Part shown: positions 1-9,062 of the stretch, in pieces
Numbering within the stretch: position 1 is the first letter of the stretch
Layout: the number at the start of each line of letters is the position of its first letter
Source of the DNA: Deltaproteobacteria bacterium
GTDB taxonomy: Bacteria > Myxococcota_A > UBA796 > GCA-2862545
Assembly: GCA_006226595.1 (NCBI GenBank)
Contig: SBGP01000098.1
Coordinates: forward strand, 1 to 64,000
DNA length: 64,000 nt
Reading direction: 5' to 3'
The notes under the pieces: generated by a model
Databases searched by the model: none
The model's input: only the letters and a program-made list of their open reading frames with translations
Told to the model about the DNA's origin: nothing
Translations under genes and position numbers: made by a program

Positions 1-42
1 AGCTAGCGCTAGCTTTACAGGGTGTCAAGCCACGGAGGCGGC

Positions 43-1236
43 ATGCGGGCGACGATCGACGGCAGCGCGACAGCCAGCGAGTCCTGGGGGACGGTCACGG
101 TCACCGGGCGGTGCTGCGGTGCCGGAAGTTGCCGCAACTATGCGCCGGATCTGTTGGTCGAACTCGACCCGGACGGATGCCAGGAGCTGGCCCCCGACGG
201 CCACGAGCCGGGCGCGTTCACCGGCGTGCGCCGCCAGCCGCGCAGCGCCGCCGAGTACCAACAGGCGCGTACCGCCGCCGCCGCGTGCGGCTTTGGCGCC
301 ATCAAGCTGGGAAAGCCCGCTCAGAAGCTACCGAGCGAGCTTCGCGGCTCCCCCTGGAAGCACTTTCCCCGCGAGCTCGAGCCGGGCGTGTGGATGCTCG
401 GCCAACCCTCGACGCGAAACTACGGAGCCACCGCCTTCTTCCTCGAGCGCGAGGGCGGTGGTGTGCTGGTCGACCTGCCCAAGCCGAGCAAGTCCCTGTT
501 CGCCTGGCTTCGCGAGCACGGCGGCGTGTCGCGCATCTTCCTCACCCATGCGGACCACGCGCAGCATCACGCCGAGTTCGTCGCGGCGTTTCCGGGCGCG
601 AAGCGCATGCTCGGGCGCCGCGACGTGAACAAGTACGCCCACGCCTACGCGGATGCGACGACGGAGGTCGAGCTGCTGCTCGATAGCGACGGTGGTCCGC
701 TGGACTTCGATGGCCACCCCCTGCCCGTCGAGCGCATGTCCGAGACCGAGCTCGTGCTCCTTCCTCAACCAGGGCACACGCCCGGGGGCTTCTGCCTTCT
801 GTACCGCGGACGCTACCTGTTCACCGGCGACCACCTCGCCTACTCCCATCGCCTCGGGCACCCGGTCGGCGCACGACTGCAGTGCTGGCAGGACTGGGAA
901 GTGCTCACCTCCTCGGTGGACCAGCTCGCGCACTGGGCCCACGCCGGGCATCTGCGCTTCGCATGGCTGCTTCCCGGACACGGCGAAGAGGCGCGTCTGT
1001 GCGAGGAGCCCGACGCCGACGCCGTCGCCGCCCAGCTCGACGCCGGGGTCGCGTGGATGCGCGAGCAGCCGCCCGGGCGAGTGTCGCTGCTTCGCTGGGT
1101 GCCGTTCGTGCTCGCGCGCACGGCTCCCGAGAGCTTCGTGGGCCGGGTGGTCAACGCCTTCGGCGAGCCAGCCTGGGTCCTGCCCAAGGCAGTGCGGCGC
1201 TACCTGACCACGTCGACCGCCCTGGCGCCGCGCTGA
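43..1236 (+). CDS. MBL-fold metallo-hydrolase with N-terminal ferredoxin-like segment
   Basis: A 397-residue protein. The N-terminus carries a ferredoxin-like cysteine pattern (CCGAGSCRNYAP, residues 24-35, with a later ACGFGAI), followed by a metallo-beta-lactamase fold from about residue 105. The fold shows a modified metal motif (THADHAQHH instead of THxHxDH), GHTPGG, TGDH and a late PGHGE. The closest architecture I know is the ferredoxin-MBL family, whose substrates are not established. I chose the ATG at 43 because GGAGG lies about 5 bases upstream; an in-frame GTG at 22 has no such site. Convergent with the SDR gene, with the stop codons adjacent. The irregular metal motif leaves activity uncertain. 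Confidence 0.8.
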   Translation: MRATIDGSATASESWGTVTVTGRCCGAGSCRNYAPDLLVELDPDGCQELAPDGHEPGAFTGVRRQPRSAAEYQQARTAAAACGFGAIKLGKPAQKLPSELRGSPWKHFPRELEPGVWMLGQPSTRNYGATAFFLEREGGGVLVDLPKPSKSLFAWLREHGGVSRIFLTHADHAQHHAEFVAAFPGAKRMLGRRDVNKYAHAYADATTEVELLLDSDGGPLDFDGHPLPVERMSETELVLLPQPGHTPGGFCLLYRGRYLFTGDHLAYSHRLGHPVGARLQCWQDWEVLTSSVDQLAHWAHAGHLRFAWLLPGHGEEARLCEEPDADAVAAQLDAGVAWMREQPPGRVSLLRWVPFVLARTAPESFVGRVVNAFGEPAWVLPKAVRRYLTTSTALAPR

Positions 1237-2022
1237 TCAGATCGCGTTCAGGCGCCCGCCGTCGACGGCGATGGACTGACCGCGCACGTAGCTGGCCGCC
1301 GGCGAGCACAAGAAGGCGATGACGTTCGCGAGCTCTTCGGGGCGACCCAGCCGACCCTCGGGCACCTTGGCGACCCACTCGTCGAACACGTCACTGGCCT
1401 CGACTCCAGAGCGCGACGCGCGCGCGGCGGCGAGCTCGGAGAGGCGGTCGGTGTCGGTGTAGCCCGGCATCACGTTGTTGATCGTGACCCCCGACGGCAG
1501 CTCACGCGACAGGGTCTTGCCCCAGGACGCCACCGCGGCCCGGGTCAGGTTGCTGACGCCGAGGTTCGGGATGGGCTCGCGCACCGAGGTCGAAGTGATG
1601 GTGATCACGCGACCGTAGCCGGCCTCGCTCATGCCCGGCAGGCACGCGCGCACGAGCAGATGAGCGGTGAGCAGGTGGCGCGAGAAGCCGGTGAGGATGT
1701 CGGACTCGGAGGCGTCGAGCAGGCGTCCGCCCTTCGGGCCACCGGTGTTGTGGACCAGCACGTGGACCGGGTGCGCGGCCACGAGCTCGGCGGCCTTGGC
1801 CGCCAGCCCCGCCCGGTCGTCGAAGTCGACGACGAGAGAGCGAACCGTCGAGGCCCCCGCCTCGCGCAGGTCGTCGTGCATGGCGTCGAGCACGTCCGCG
1901 GAGCGCGCGGCCACGGTGAGCTCGGCACCGAGCCCGGCGAGCGCGAAGGCGGTGGCGCGACCGATGCCCTTGCTGGCACCGGTGACGAGGGCGTGGCGAC
2001 CGGACAGAGACGTGGGGAGCAT
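1237..2022 (-). CDS. SDR-family oxidoreductase (FabG-like)
   Basis: A 261-residue short-chain dehydrogenase/reductase. The Rossmann glycine motif TGASKGIG lies near the N-terminus, the adenine-ring loop appears as NTGG, and the C-terminus has the usual GQSIAVDGG. At the place where classical SDRs have YxxxK this protein reads SNLTRAA, so the catalytic Tyr and Lys seem to be Ser and Arg. A known FabG-like subgroup has the same LSNxxRAA pattern, so this is a family trait rather than damage. The ATG is preceded by GGAGG. It is the last gene of a long minus-strand run, 47 bases after the Smr gene. Substrate unknown. Confidence 0.85.
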   Translation of the reverse strand: MLPTSLSGRHALVTGASKGIGRATAFALAGLGAELTVAARSADVLDAMHDDLREAGASTVRSLVVDFDDRAGLAAKAAELVAAHPVHVLVHNTGGPKGGRLLDASESDILTGFSRHLLTAHLLVRACLPGMSEAGYGRVITITSTSVREPIPNLGVSNLTRAAVASWGKTLSRELPSGVTINNVMPGYTDTDRLSELAAARASRSGVEASDVFDEWVAKVPEGRLGRPEELANVIAFLCSPAASYVRGQSIAVDGGRLNAI

Positions 2023-2069
2023 GCGGACCTCCAGGCCCCGTGCCCTAACTCGCTCGCGCGAGCGTGCCG

Positions 2070-2546
2070 TCAGGCGAGGCAGCCCCGAGCGAGCACCGTC
2101 GCGAGCGCTGCGAGCACGAACAGCCACCACGCCGTGATCAGCCAGTCCCCTCCTCCGGTGGCCGCCGCCGGAGCTCGCGCCGGGTCGACGACGAGCGCCA
2201 CCCGTCCGCGGGCCGCCATGCGCACCTTGTACGGACCCGCCGAGAGCGCCTTCGTCACCACACCCTGAAGCACTGGCGCCCCCGCAGAGTGCCGACCGAC
2301 GCCGACGACGAGGAGCACGGCGCCGCAGCGAAGCTTCTCCGCCACCTCGAGCACCTCCGCCGCCACCGCGGTCGCGAGCTTGGCGTTGAGGTCGTGGAGG
2401 TCGACCACCGCGAGTCCCTGCTCGGACCACACGTGCGTCTTGACGGTCCAGGGCCGTTCCTCCGCCCAGCGCAGCTCCTTGGCCCGGTCTTCGACCTTGC
2501 GCAGCGCCTTGGTGAGCAGGCGAGCGTCGCGCGCCTCGTCGGTCAC
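2070..2546 (-). CDS. Smr-domain protein with C-terminal membrane helix
   Basis: A 158-residue protein. An Smr-like domain is suggested by [12 protein letters not shown] and the later VVGVGRHS, which match the DLHG and TGxG positions of Smr endonuclease-like domains, though His-Gly of DLHG reads His-Asp here. A hydrophobic segment near the C-terminus ([19 protein letters not shown]) predicts a single membrane anchor. The GTG start overlaps the amidohydrolase stop as GTGA, implying translational coupling. Soluble Smr proteins act on nucleic acids; a membrane-tethered version in a catabolic operon is unusual, and its role cannot be read from the sequence. Confidence 0.65.
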   Translation of the reverse strand: MTDEARDARLLTKALRKVEDRAKELRWAEERPWTVKTHVWSEQGLAVVDLHDLNAKLATAVAAEVLEVAEKLRCGAVLLVVGVGRHSAGAPVLQGVVTKALSAGPYKVRMAARGRVALVVDPARAPAAATGGGDWLITAWWLFVLAALATVLARGCLA

Positions 2547-3358
2547 GCGCCGAACACGCGGGCCGCGTTGCCGCCGAGGAACAAGGTGCGCGCTTCGTCG
2601 TCGAGCCCGAGCTGATCGACCTGTGCGAGGCACTGAGCCGGCTGGATCATCGGCCAGTTGCTGCCGAAGAGCACCTTGCGTCGGCCGTGGCGCTGCATGA
2701 ACTGCACGAGCTCCGGCGGGTAGCGACTCGGCTTGTAGGCGGAGGTGTCGATGTAGACGTTGTCGTACTTCGTGGCGAGCGCGATCATCTCGGTCGTCCA
2801 CGGGTAGCCGATGTGCCCGCCGACGATGACGAGCTCCGGGAAGTCGAGGGCCACGCGGTCGAGGTACGGAATGGGCCGCCCGGGCTCCGAGGGCATCAGT
2901 GGCCCGGTGTGACCCACCTGGAGGCAGAACGGCACGCCGAGGTCCACGCAGGCGGCGTAGATCGGGTAGTAGCGCCGATCGTCCGGCGGCAGCTCCCACA
3001 GCCACGGCAGCATGCGCACCGCGCGAAAGCCGTCCTCCTCGACGCAGCGCCGAAGCTCGCGGACGGCCGCCATCGGACGGCGCAGGTCGACGCTGCACGC
3101 GCCGATGAACCGGTCGGGATGGGCGCGGAGTGCGTCGGCGACCACCGCGTTCGGAAGCAGCGGCCCCTGCGGACCCCACCAGGCCGAGAGCACCGCCTTG
3201 TCCACGTGCGCGGCATCCATCGCCCCGAGCGTGAACCCGACCGGCAGCTCGGGGATCGCGTCCACGCTGTCGAGTCCCATCCACTTGCGCAGGGAGGCGA
3301 ACATGTCGTGGGCGAGGAAGGTCGGGGTCGGGTGCTGGATCCAGGCGTCGACGATCAC
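2543..3358 (-). CDS. Amidohydrolase, ACMSD-like (amidohydrolase-2) family
   Basis: A 271-residue TIM-barrel hydrolase or decarboxylase of the amidohydrolase-2 type. Visible landmarks are VDAWIQHP at the N-terminus (where an HxH metal motif is usual, here QH), [13 protein letters not shown] and the C-terminal FGSNWPM. The family includes 2-amino-3-carboxymuconate-semialdehyde decarboxylase and lactone hydrolases. The 2-aminomuconate-semialdehyde dehydrogenase just upstream makes a related substrate plausible, but this is inference. The GTG start overlaps the histidine kinase stop (GTGA), and its own stop overlaps the Smr start, so it sits in the middle of a coupled operon. The missing first His makes metal content uncertain. 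Confidence 0.8.
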   Translation of the reverse strand: MIVDAWIQHPTPTFLAHDMFASLRKWMGLDSVDAIPELPVGFTLGAMDAAHVDKAVLSAWWGPQGPLLPNAVVADALRAHPDRFIGACSVDLRRPMAAVRELRRCVEEDGFRAVRMLPWLWELPPDDRRYYPIYAACVDLGVPFCLQVGHTGPLMPSEPGRPIPYLDRVALDFPELVIVGGHIGYPWTTEMIALATKYDNVYIDTSAYKPSRYPPELVQFMQRHGRRKVLFGSNWPMIQPAQCLAQVDQLGLDDEARTLFLGGNAARVFGA

Positions 3359-5130
3359 GAAGGCTTCCGGGCTGCGGTGGCGAGGGCTCGCCCGAGCGTC
3401 TCGTAGTCGATGGGCTTGGCGAGCACGTCATCCATACCACTGGCCAAGCAGCGCTCGCGATCCGCGGGGAGCACGCTGGCGGTCAGCGCGAGCACGGGGA
3501 TGCCGTCGAGTCCGAGCTGTCCGCGCAGACGCCGGGTGGTCTCGAAGCCGTCGAGCTCGGGCATGTAGCAGTCCATGAGCACCACATCGAAGGTGCGGCG
3601 CTCGAGCAGCGCCAGCGCCTGAGCCCCGCCCTCGGCAACCGTGACGTGGTGACCGAGCTTCTCGACCATGGCCTCGGCGACGATGCGCATCATGCGGTCG
3701 TCATCGACGATGAGCACCTCGCGACGAGGCACACCATCGCCGTGGTCGAGCTCCGGCGTCTCGGTCGGCGGGTCCGCAAGCAACACGGGCCAGCACACGA
3801 CGAAGCACGCGCCGGAGTCTCCCTCCACCCACACACGACCGCCCACCGCCTCCACGAGCTTGCGGACAATCGCGAGCCCCAGGCCGGTTCCTCGCACGCC
3901 CGTCGCCGGAGCGCGCGCGCGCTCGAAGCGGGAGAACACGAGCTCCCGGTCCGACGCGGGTACGCCGGGACCCGAGTCCTCGACCTCGATCCGCAGCGCC
4001 CCGTCCACGAACTCGAGCCGAGCCCGGACCCAGCCGACCGACGTGTACTTCACCGCGTTGTCGACGAGGTTTGCGAGCACCTGCCGCAGTCTCAGGCCGT
4101 CGGCCATGACCCAAAGGTGATTGGCGGGCACATCGACGGACAGGGCCAGCCCCTTGCGCTCGGCGGTGGGCCGATGCATCGCGACGACATCCCGGACCAG
4201 GGCCACGGCATCCACGCGCTCGACGGCGTTGGCGAGGTGCCCCGACTCGAGACGCGACAGGTCGAGCACGTCGTCGATGATGCCGAGCAGGGCCGTCGCA
4301 GACCGATGCGCAAGCTCCAGGTGCTCGCGCTGCTTGGGCTCGAGGTCGGTGTCGAGCACCATGGACGTGAGGCCGAGCACTCCGTTCATGGGCGAGCGGA
4401 GCTCGTGGCTCATGTTGGCGAGGAACGCCTCCTTGGTCCGCGAGGCATCGAGGGCCTGGTCCTGCGCGCGACGAAGCTCCTGGTGGCGGACCTGCCACAG
4501 CCAGAGGTTCGTGTACATGAACCAGCCGAGCGTCAGCGTGACCACGAAGGCGAACACCAGCTCGAGCTCCGCGGTGTGCTCGACGTAGCGCGGCCCCGCG
4601 GAGATCCCGGCCCGATGCAGGCCATAGAGCAGGAGCCAGCCGAGCAGGGTGCCGGCGAACCACGGCGCGGCGCGACGCCCGAGCGTCGCCACCGACGCGG
4701 GCGCGATGAGCAGGAGCGAGCTGGCCGCCGGGATGGTGATCCCGCCGTTGCGGAACACGAGCAGCACCACGGGCAGGAAGGTGACGACCAGCGAGAGGTG
4801 CCCGACTGCGGGGAAGGTCAGCCGACGAGCCTGGCGAACGAAGGCGAAGGTCGCGGCGGCATACACCGCGAGCAACAGCGCCAGCGGTCCGTCGTGCACC
4901 AGGAAGGCGACGGGCGTGAGCAGCAGCGCGAGCGACCCCGACCACATCGGCATGAGCAGGGCCATGCGCGCCTGGGTCGCCTCGAGAGGCTCGAGATCTG
5001 GCGGCACGTACTCGCCGAGCAGCACGTGCAGCCGCGCGTCCGTCGGCAGGCGTTCGGCGAGGTCGCTCACCTCACCCGTCCCTCCGGCATCGGACTCTCG
5101 CTGCATCGACATGGACCGATCTTGGCACAT
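3355..5130 (-). CDS. Hybrid sensor histidine kinase with C-terminal receiver
   Basis: A 591-residue membrane kinase. Hydrophobic segments between about residues 57 and 210 form a multi-pass sensor region with no recognisable extracytoplasmic domain. The HisKA box is FLANMSHELRSP with phospho-acceptor His242. The ATPase has NLVDNAVKY (N box), DSGPGVP (G1) and GTGLGLAI (G2). A C-terminal receiver follows, with VDDDRMM, LMDCYMPELDG (acceptor Asp), LTAS and AKP all intact. It lies between the aldehyde dehydrogenase (40 bases upstream) and the amidohydrolase (overlapping), so it may sense a pathway compound. No partner regulator is adjacent; output may pass through a phosphorelay. Confidence 0.93.
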   Translation of the reverse strand: MCQDRSMSMQRESDAGGTGEVSDLAERLPTDARLHVLLGEYVPPDLEPLEATQARMALLMPMWSGSLALLLTPVAFLVHDGPLALLLAVYAAATFAFVRQARRLTFPAVGHLSLVVTFLPVVLLVFRNGGITIPAASSLLLIAPASVATLGRRAAPWFAGTLLGWLLLYGLHRAGISAGPRYVEHTAELELVFAFVVTLTLGWFMYTNLWLWQVRHQELRRAQDQALDASRTKEAFLANMSHELRSPMNGVLGLTSMVLDTDLEPKQREHLELAHRSATALLGIIDDVLDLSRLESGHLANAVERVDAVALVRDVVAMHRPTAERKGLALSVDVPANHLWVMADGLRLRQVLANLVDNAVKYTSVGWVRARLEFVDGALRIEVEDSGPGVPASDRELVFSRFERARAPATGVRGTGLGLAIVRKLVEAVGGRVWVEGDSGACFVVCWPVLLADPPTETPELDHGDGVPRREVLIVDDDRMMRIVAEAMVEKLGHHVTVAEGGAQALALLERRTFDVVLMDCYMPELDGFETTRRLRGQLGLDGIPVLALTASVLPADRERCLASGMDDVLAKPIDYETLGRALATAARKPS

Positions 5131-5170
5131 CGGCGCGCCGGGTTCGGCCTCCGTCCGCCGCGGGACAGCC

Positions 5171-6622
5171 CTACCAGGTGACGCAGATGTTCCGCTGCTC
5201 GGTGTAGAACTCGAGACTGTGGGCGCCGCCCTCCCGTCCGACGCCGCTGTCCTTCATGCCACCGAAGGGCACGCGCAGGTCGCGGAGCAGCCAGGTGTTC
5301 ACCCACACCATGCCGCAGTCGAGCGCGGCGGACACGCGGTGGGCGCGAGCGAGGTTGGTCGTCCACACGCTGGCGGAGAGCCCGTAGCGCACGCCGTTGG
5401 CGAGGCGAAGGACCTCTTCCTCGTCGTCGAAGACGTGCACGGTGACCACGGGACCGAAGATCTCCTCGGTGGCACAGCGCGCGTTCGCCGAGAGGCCGGT
5501 GACCACCGTGGGCTCGACGTAGTAGCCACCCGCGAGGGCCGCGGGCACGGCGGTGCGCCCCCCGCCGGCGACGAGGGTGCCGCCTTCTTCGCGGGCCAGG
5601 GCAATGTAGCCCTCGACCTTGTCCCGGTGCGCCGCGGAGATCAGCGCCCCCACGCGCGTCTGCGGCTGGGACGGGTCCCCGGCGGGAAGCTGCTGCACCG
5701 CGACCGTGAAGCGCTCGACAAAGGCGTCGTAGATGCCGCGCTGCACGAACAGGCGCGAGCCGCACAGGCAGACCTGGCCGGTATTGGTGAAGCCCGCACG
5801 CACCGCCCCTTCCACGGCGAGGTCGAGGTCCGCATCGTCGAAGACGATGGTCGGGTTCTTGCCGCCGAGCTCGAGCGACAGCTTCTTGAACCGAGGTGCC
5901 GCCGCCGCAGCGACGCGCGCGCCGGTTGCCGTGCCGCCGGTGAAGCTGATGGCGGCGACCTCGGGATGCTCGGTGAGCGGAGCGCCGACCTCGGGTCCGA
6001 GGCCGTGAACCAGGTTGAACACGCCGTCCGGTGCGCCGATGTCGCGAACGATGGCACCCAGTGCATCCGCGGTGAGCGGGGTCATCTCGGACGGCTTGGC
6101 GACCACCGCGTTGCCGCAGGCCAGCGCCGGCGCGACCTTCCACGAGAGCAGGTACAGCGGCAGGTTCCAGGGCGTGATCAGGCCCACCACGCCCAGCGGG
6201 CGACGCAGCGTGTAGTTCAGCCGGGAGCGGCCCATGTCGTGGCAGCCGGTCTCGTCGTGGCGCACGGCCCCCGCAAAGAAGCGGAAGTTCGCGACCGCGC
6301 GCGGAATGTCGACAGTCCGGGCCGTGGTGATCGGCTTGCCGCAGTCGAGGGACTCGAGCTCCGCGAGCTCGTCGAGGCGCGACTCGATGGCGTCGGCGAT
6401 GGCCTCGCACAGGTCCGCACGCTCCGCGGGCGTGCTCTGTGACCACGAGCCCGCCATCGCCGCCTGAGCAGCGGTGACCGCCGCGTCCACGTCCTCGGCG
6501 TCGCTCTTCGGGATGCGCGCGATGACCTCGCCCGTCGCCGGGCCGAAGTCGTCCATGTACGCGCCCTTCGCAGGCGGATGCTCGCGGTTGCCGACCCAGT
6601 TCTGGATGGTGCGCACACTCAT
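5171..6622 (-). CDS. amnC: 2-aminomuconate-semialdehyde dehydrogenase (ALDH8-like)
   Basis: A 483-residue NAD-dependent aldehyde dehydrogenase. It shows ITPWNLPLYLLSWK (Asn of the oxyanion hole), FTGGTATG, LELGGKNP (general-base Glu) and NTGQVCLCGSR (catalytic Cys), then EEIFGPV. The segment RTVDIPRAVANFRFFAG and the C-terminal VPFGGMKDSGVGREGG strongly resemble the ALDH8A1 / AMSDH / 2-hydroxymuconate-semialdehyde dehydrogenase group. That group oxidises 2-aminomuconate-6-semialdehyde to 2-aminomuconate. The aminophenol-type dioxygenase and deaminase at 28.8-31.1 kb support this substrate. Start and upstream stop overlap as ATGA with the asparaginase-like gene. A 2-hydroxymuconate substrate is the main alternative. 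Confidence 0.85.
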   Translation of the reverse strand: MSVRTIQNWVGNREHPPAKGAYMDDFGPATGEVIARIPKSDAEDVDAAVTAAQAAMAGSWSQSTPAERADLCEAIADAIESRLDELAELESLDCGKPITTARTVDIPRAVANFRFFAGAVRHDETGCHDMGRSRLNYTLRRPLGVVGLITPWNLPLYLLSWKVAPALACGNAVVAKPSEMTPLTADALGAIVRDIGAPDGVFNLVHGLGPEVGAPLTEHPEVAAISFTGGTATGARVAAAAAPRFKKLSLELGGKNPTIVFDDADLDLAVEGAVRAGFTNTGQVCLCGSRLFVQRGIYDAFVERFTVAVQQLPAGDPSQPQTRVGALISAAHRDKVEGYIALAREEGGTLVAGGGRTAVPAALAGGYYVEPTVVTGLSANARCATEEIFGPVVTVHVFDDEEEVLRLANGVRYGLSASVWTTNLARAHRVSAALDCGMVWVNTWLLRDLRVPFGGMKDSGVGREGGAHSLEFYTEQRNICVTW

Positions 6623-7755
6623 CGCGGTCCCCCGAAGCCCGCGCTCGGCGGGCGCATGCCGGTGTCGAGGTCGTGCTCGTACACCTCGGTGTTCGGGTCC
6701 CAGGCATCCCAGGTCGGGATCTGCTCGAGCAGCGCGAGGCGATCCGGCGGCACCACGCCCGGCACGAGGAAGGCCTTCTGGCGGTGCAGCGGATACGGGT
6801 TGCGCAGCTCGAAGCCGAGCACGCCGAGCACGGCCCGCGCGATGTACCAGGTCGCCTGCGCATTCCAGCCGTGGGCGATCTTGATGCAGATGCCGAGGCC
6901 CTCGGGGAAGTCCGGGTGGATGACCGCGAGGCCGAGCAGGCCGTCGGCCCCTTCCTTGGCGAGCACCTTGCCACCGCAGGCCTTGAGGATGGTCGAGTCC
7001 AGCCGGTTGAAGCCGCCGACGAGGTCGGGCTCGCGGACCATCGCCTCCCAGATCCAGTCCTCGTCCTTGTCGCGGGCGAGCCCCGAGAGGATGTGGGCGA
7101 GCTCGGTGACCGTGTTGCTCACGGTGGGCAGGCCGCAGCCGTCGCGGGCCACGCGCAGCGGACGCCAGTCCTCGCCGAGGTAGCGGCGGATCTGGTGGAT
7201 GTAGGCGTCGTAGAACGGATGGCTCGGCATCATGTAGCCGATGCGCGACCAGCCCTTGCCGCGGCAGCCCTTGAGGATGCCGGCGTGCTCACCCGAGCAG
7301 CAGTGGTACCAGCGCCGGGGCCGGCGGACCTGGCGACCGAACTGGACCAGTGGCACGTCGAGCGGCGTCTGCATCAAGCCCCACTCCCCTTCCGGAAGCA
7401 GGCTCTGGGCGGCGGCGAGGTGCTCGGTGGTGCCGTTGTGCGACGCCACGCAGATCGCCTTCTGCTGCCAGCTGCAGTCCGCGAGCTCGTCGGTGAACAC
7501 CTTCATCATCACCGGCTTCATCATCGAGCGGCCGTAGCAGAGCACGTTGCCGCCGAAGCTGTGCACGACCTTGCCACCCGAGGCCCATGCCACCGCGCCG
7601 TGGATGGTGGTCTCGCTCACGCCGTGGCGACGGTAGTCGATGAGCGGCTCCCACTCGACGTCGCGGCCGGTGGGCACGCCATCGCTGGTGCCCGCGCCAA
7701 GCGGGGAGGTCGGGTACAAGTCGCCGGCGGTCTTCGGGGTTCCGGGCGCGCTCAT
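6619..7755 (-). CDS. L-asparaginase II family protein (Rhizobium type)
   Basis: A 378-residue protein of the thermolabile asparaginase-II family. The tandem Ser-Lys catalytic elements are visible as GRSMMKP and SHNGTTEH, and the second metal Cys as DGCGLP. The third signature, usually CSGKH, reads CSGEH, so the Lys that helps bind zinc in Rhizobium enzymes of this family is replaced by Glu. It overlaps both neighbours by 4 bases (ATGA), between the flavin monooxygenase and the semialdehyde dehydrogenase, so it probably acts on the same pathway, perhaps as an amidase on an aromatic or muconic amide. That role is inference; ordinary asparagine hydrolysis is possible. Confidence 0.85.
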   Translation of the reverse strand: MSAPGTPKTAGDLYPTSPLGAGTSDGVPTGRDVEWEPLIDYRRHGVSETTIHGAVAWASGGKVVHSFGGNVLCYGRSMMKPVMMKVFTDELADCSWQQKAICVASHNGTTEHLAAAQSLLPEGEWGLMQTPLDVPLVQFGRQVRRPRRWYHCCSGEHAGILKGCRGKGWSRIGYMMPSHPFYDAYIHQIRRYLGEDWRPLRVARDGCGLPTVSNTVTELAHILSGLARDKDEDWIWEAMVREPDLVGGFNRLDSTILKACGGKVLAKEGADGLLGLAVIHPDFPEGLGICIKIAHGWNAQATWYIARAVLGVLGFELRNPYPLHRQKAFLVPGVVPPDRLALLEQIPTWDAWDPNTEVYEHDLDTGMRPPSAGFGGPR

Positions 7756-8975
7756 TGCAGGCCTCCGCGAACGATCGGGGCGACCTTCTCCATGAACGCC
7801 TCCATGTTGCGGACCACGCGATCGCTGTCGTGGTTGAAGAAGTCGAACCACAGCATGAGTCGGTCTTCCGGGTGGAAGCGCTCGAGGATCTGGGCGGCGA
7901 CGTCCTCCGCGGTACCCACGAGCGCGTTGTCCGCGGCATTCGCGATGCGCGAAGGGTCGATAGTGCCGGTCAGCGCCTTGAAGTAGGCCTCGTTTGCCGC
8001 CAGGGCCTCCTGCCGGGCCGCGTCGCGGCGCTGCTCCGGCGTGAGCCCCGCTTCCTCGTTGAGGAACACGAACACCGTGCGCGGCATGTACTGACGCCGC
8101 CAGGCCCCGCCATCGGCGTGGTACGCGGCGGACATGCGGCGGTGGGTGTCGTCGATGATCTCGGGCTTGGTGATCGACAGGTTGAACACCTGCACCGGGG
8201 CCCAGGCGTTCACCTTCTCCTGCACCTTGGGGTCGTGGCTGCCGATGATCAGCTGGACCAGCTCGCGACGCACGTCGGCGGGAATGATGCGGGTCGCCTC
8301 GAACTGCCAGAATGGCGGCACGGGCACGACGTCGTCGGTGGTCCCGGCCGCCTGCTGGACCTTGGCCCAGTCCTCGTCGCTGCGGAAGTCGGCGCGCGTG
8401 AACGACGTCTCCGAGAGCATCGAGGAGTCGAGGGTCTCGCCCTGGACGAGCCGGACGAAGATCTCGGCGGCCTGCTCGAAGATCTTGCCCTTCCACACGC
8501 GGCCCGCCGCTTCCTCGGCCGCGTTGCGCGGGACCACGCCAGTGACGCGGTTCATGAAGTCGAAGCGTCCAGCGGCGAAGCCGGCGTGCACGCGACGGGC
8601 CTCGGACGGGTCCAGGCCGTGGAGGGCCAGGAAGTAGCAGAGCTTCTCGGCCGCGGGGATCGGCCCGCCGTTGCACAGGATGTTCATGATCGCGGCGCCG
8701 ACCTCGATGCGCTCGGTGCGCGCGAAGATGGCGTGCGCGAGATGCAGCCAGTCGACGTTGAGGCCGATCTCGCCTTCCCAGTGGGGCACGACCGGCTGGG
8801 CGTGGGACTTCTGGGTCTGGGACGAGAAGTGGCTCTCGGCAATCCACGCGACCCCGAAGCCGAGGCGGTCGGCGGCCTCGACCTGCTGGAAGAAGTTCTC
8901 GAACATCTCGCGCTCGCTCGGCATGAAGCCATCGACGGGCGTCTGGGAGATGGAGAAGAAGACGTCGAAGTCCAT
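7752..8975 (-). CDS. LLM-class flavin-dependent oxidoreductase
   Basis: A 407-residue luciferase-like monooxygenase of the bacterial luciferase alpha type. The N-terminus reads MDFDVFFSISQTP, followed by WIAESHFSS (the EHHF-like signature of the fold), GAAIMNILCNGGPI and a C-terminal AEDVAAQILER segment typical of the family. These enzymes use reduced flavin from a separate reductase, which is not seen nearby. I chose the ATG at 8975, which has TGGAG about 9 bases upstream. It is the likely first gene of the minus-strand operon reaching to 1237. It may hydroxylate or cleave an N-containing aromatic feeding the dehydrogenase; substrate unproven. Confidence 0.85.
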   Translation of the reverse strand: MDFDVFFSISQTPVDGFMPSEREMFENFFQQVEAADRLGFGVAWIAESHFSSQTQKSHAQPVVPHWEGEIGLNVDWLHLAHAIFARTERIEVGAAIMNILCNGGPIPAAEKLCYFLALHGLDPSEARRVHAGFAAGRFDFMNRVTGVVPRNAAEEAAGRVWKGKIFEQAAEIFVRLVQGETLDSSMLSETSFTRADFRSDEDWAKVQQAAGTTDDVVPVPPFWQFEATRIIPADVRRELVQLIIGSHDPKVQEKVNAWAPVQVFNLSITKPEIIDDTHRRMSAAYHADGGAWRRQYMPRTVFVFLNEEAGLTPEQRRDAARQEALAANEAYFKALTGTIDPSRIANAADNALVGTAEDVAAQILERFHPEDRLMLWFDFFNHDSDRVVRNMEAFMEKVAPIVRGGLQ

Positions 8976-9062
8976 GTCGGCACTCCAGGCGGACACGGAC
9001 GGTATCACCAGGCGGTCGGTTCTGCCGGTGTCGGCTCGGCGACGCTCACGCTCGCGGGGGGG

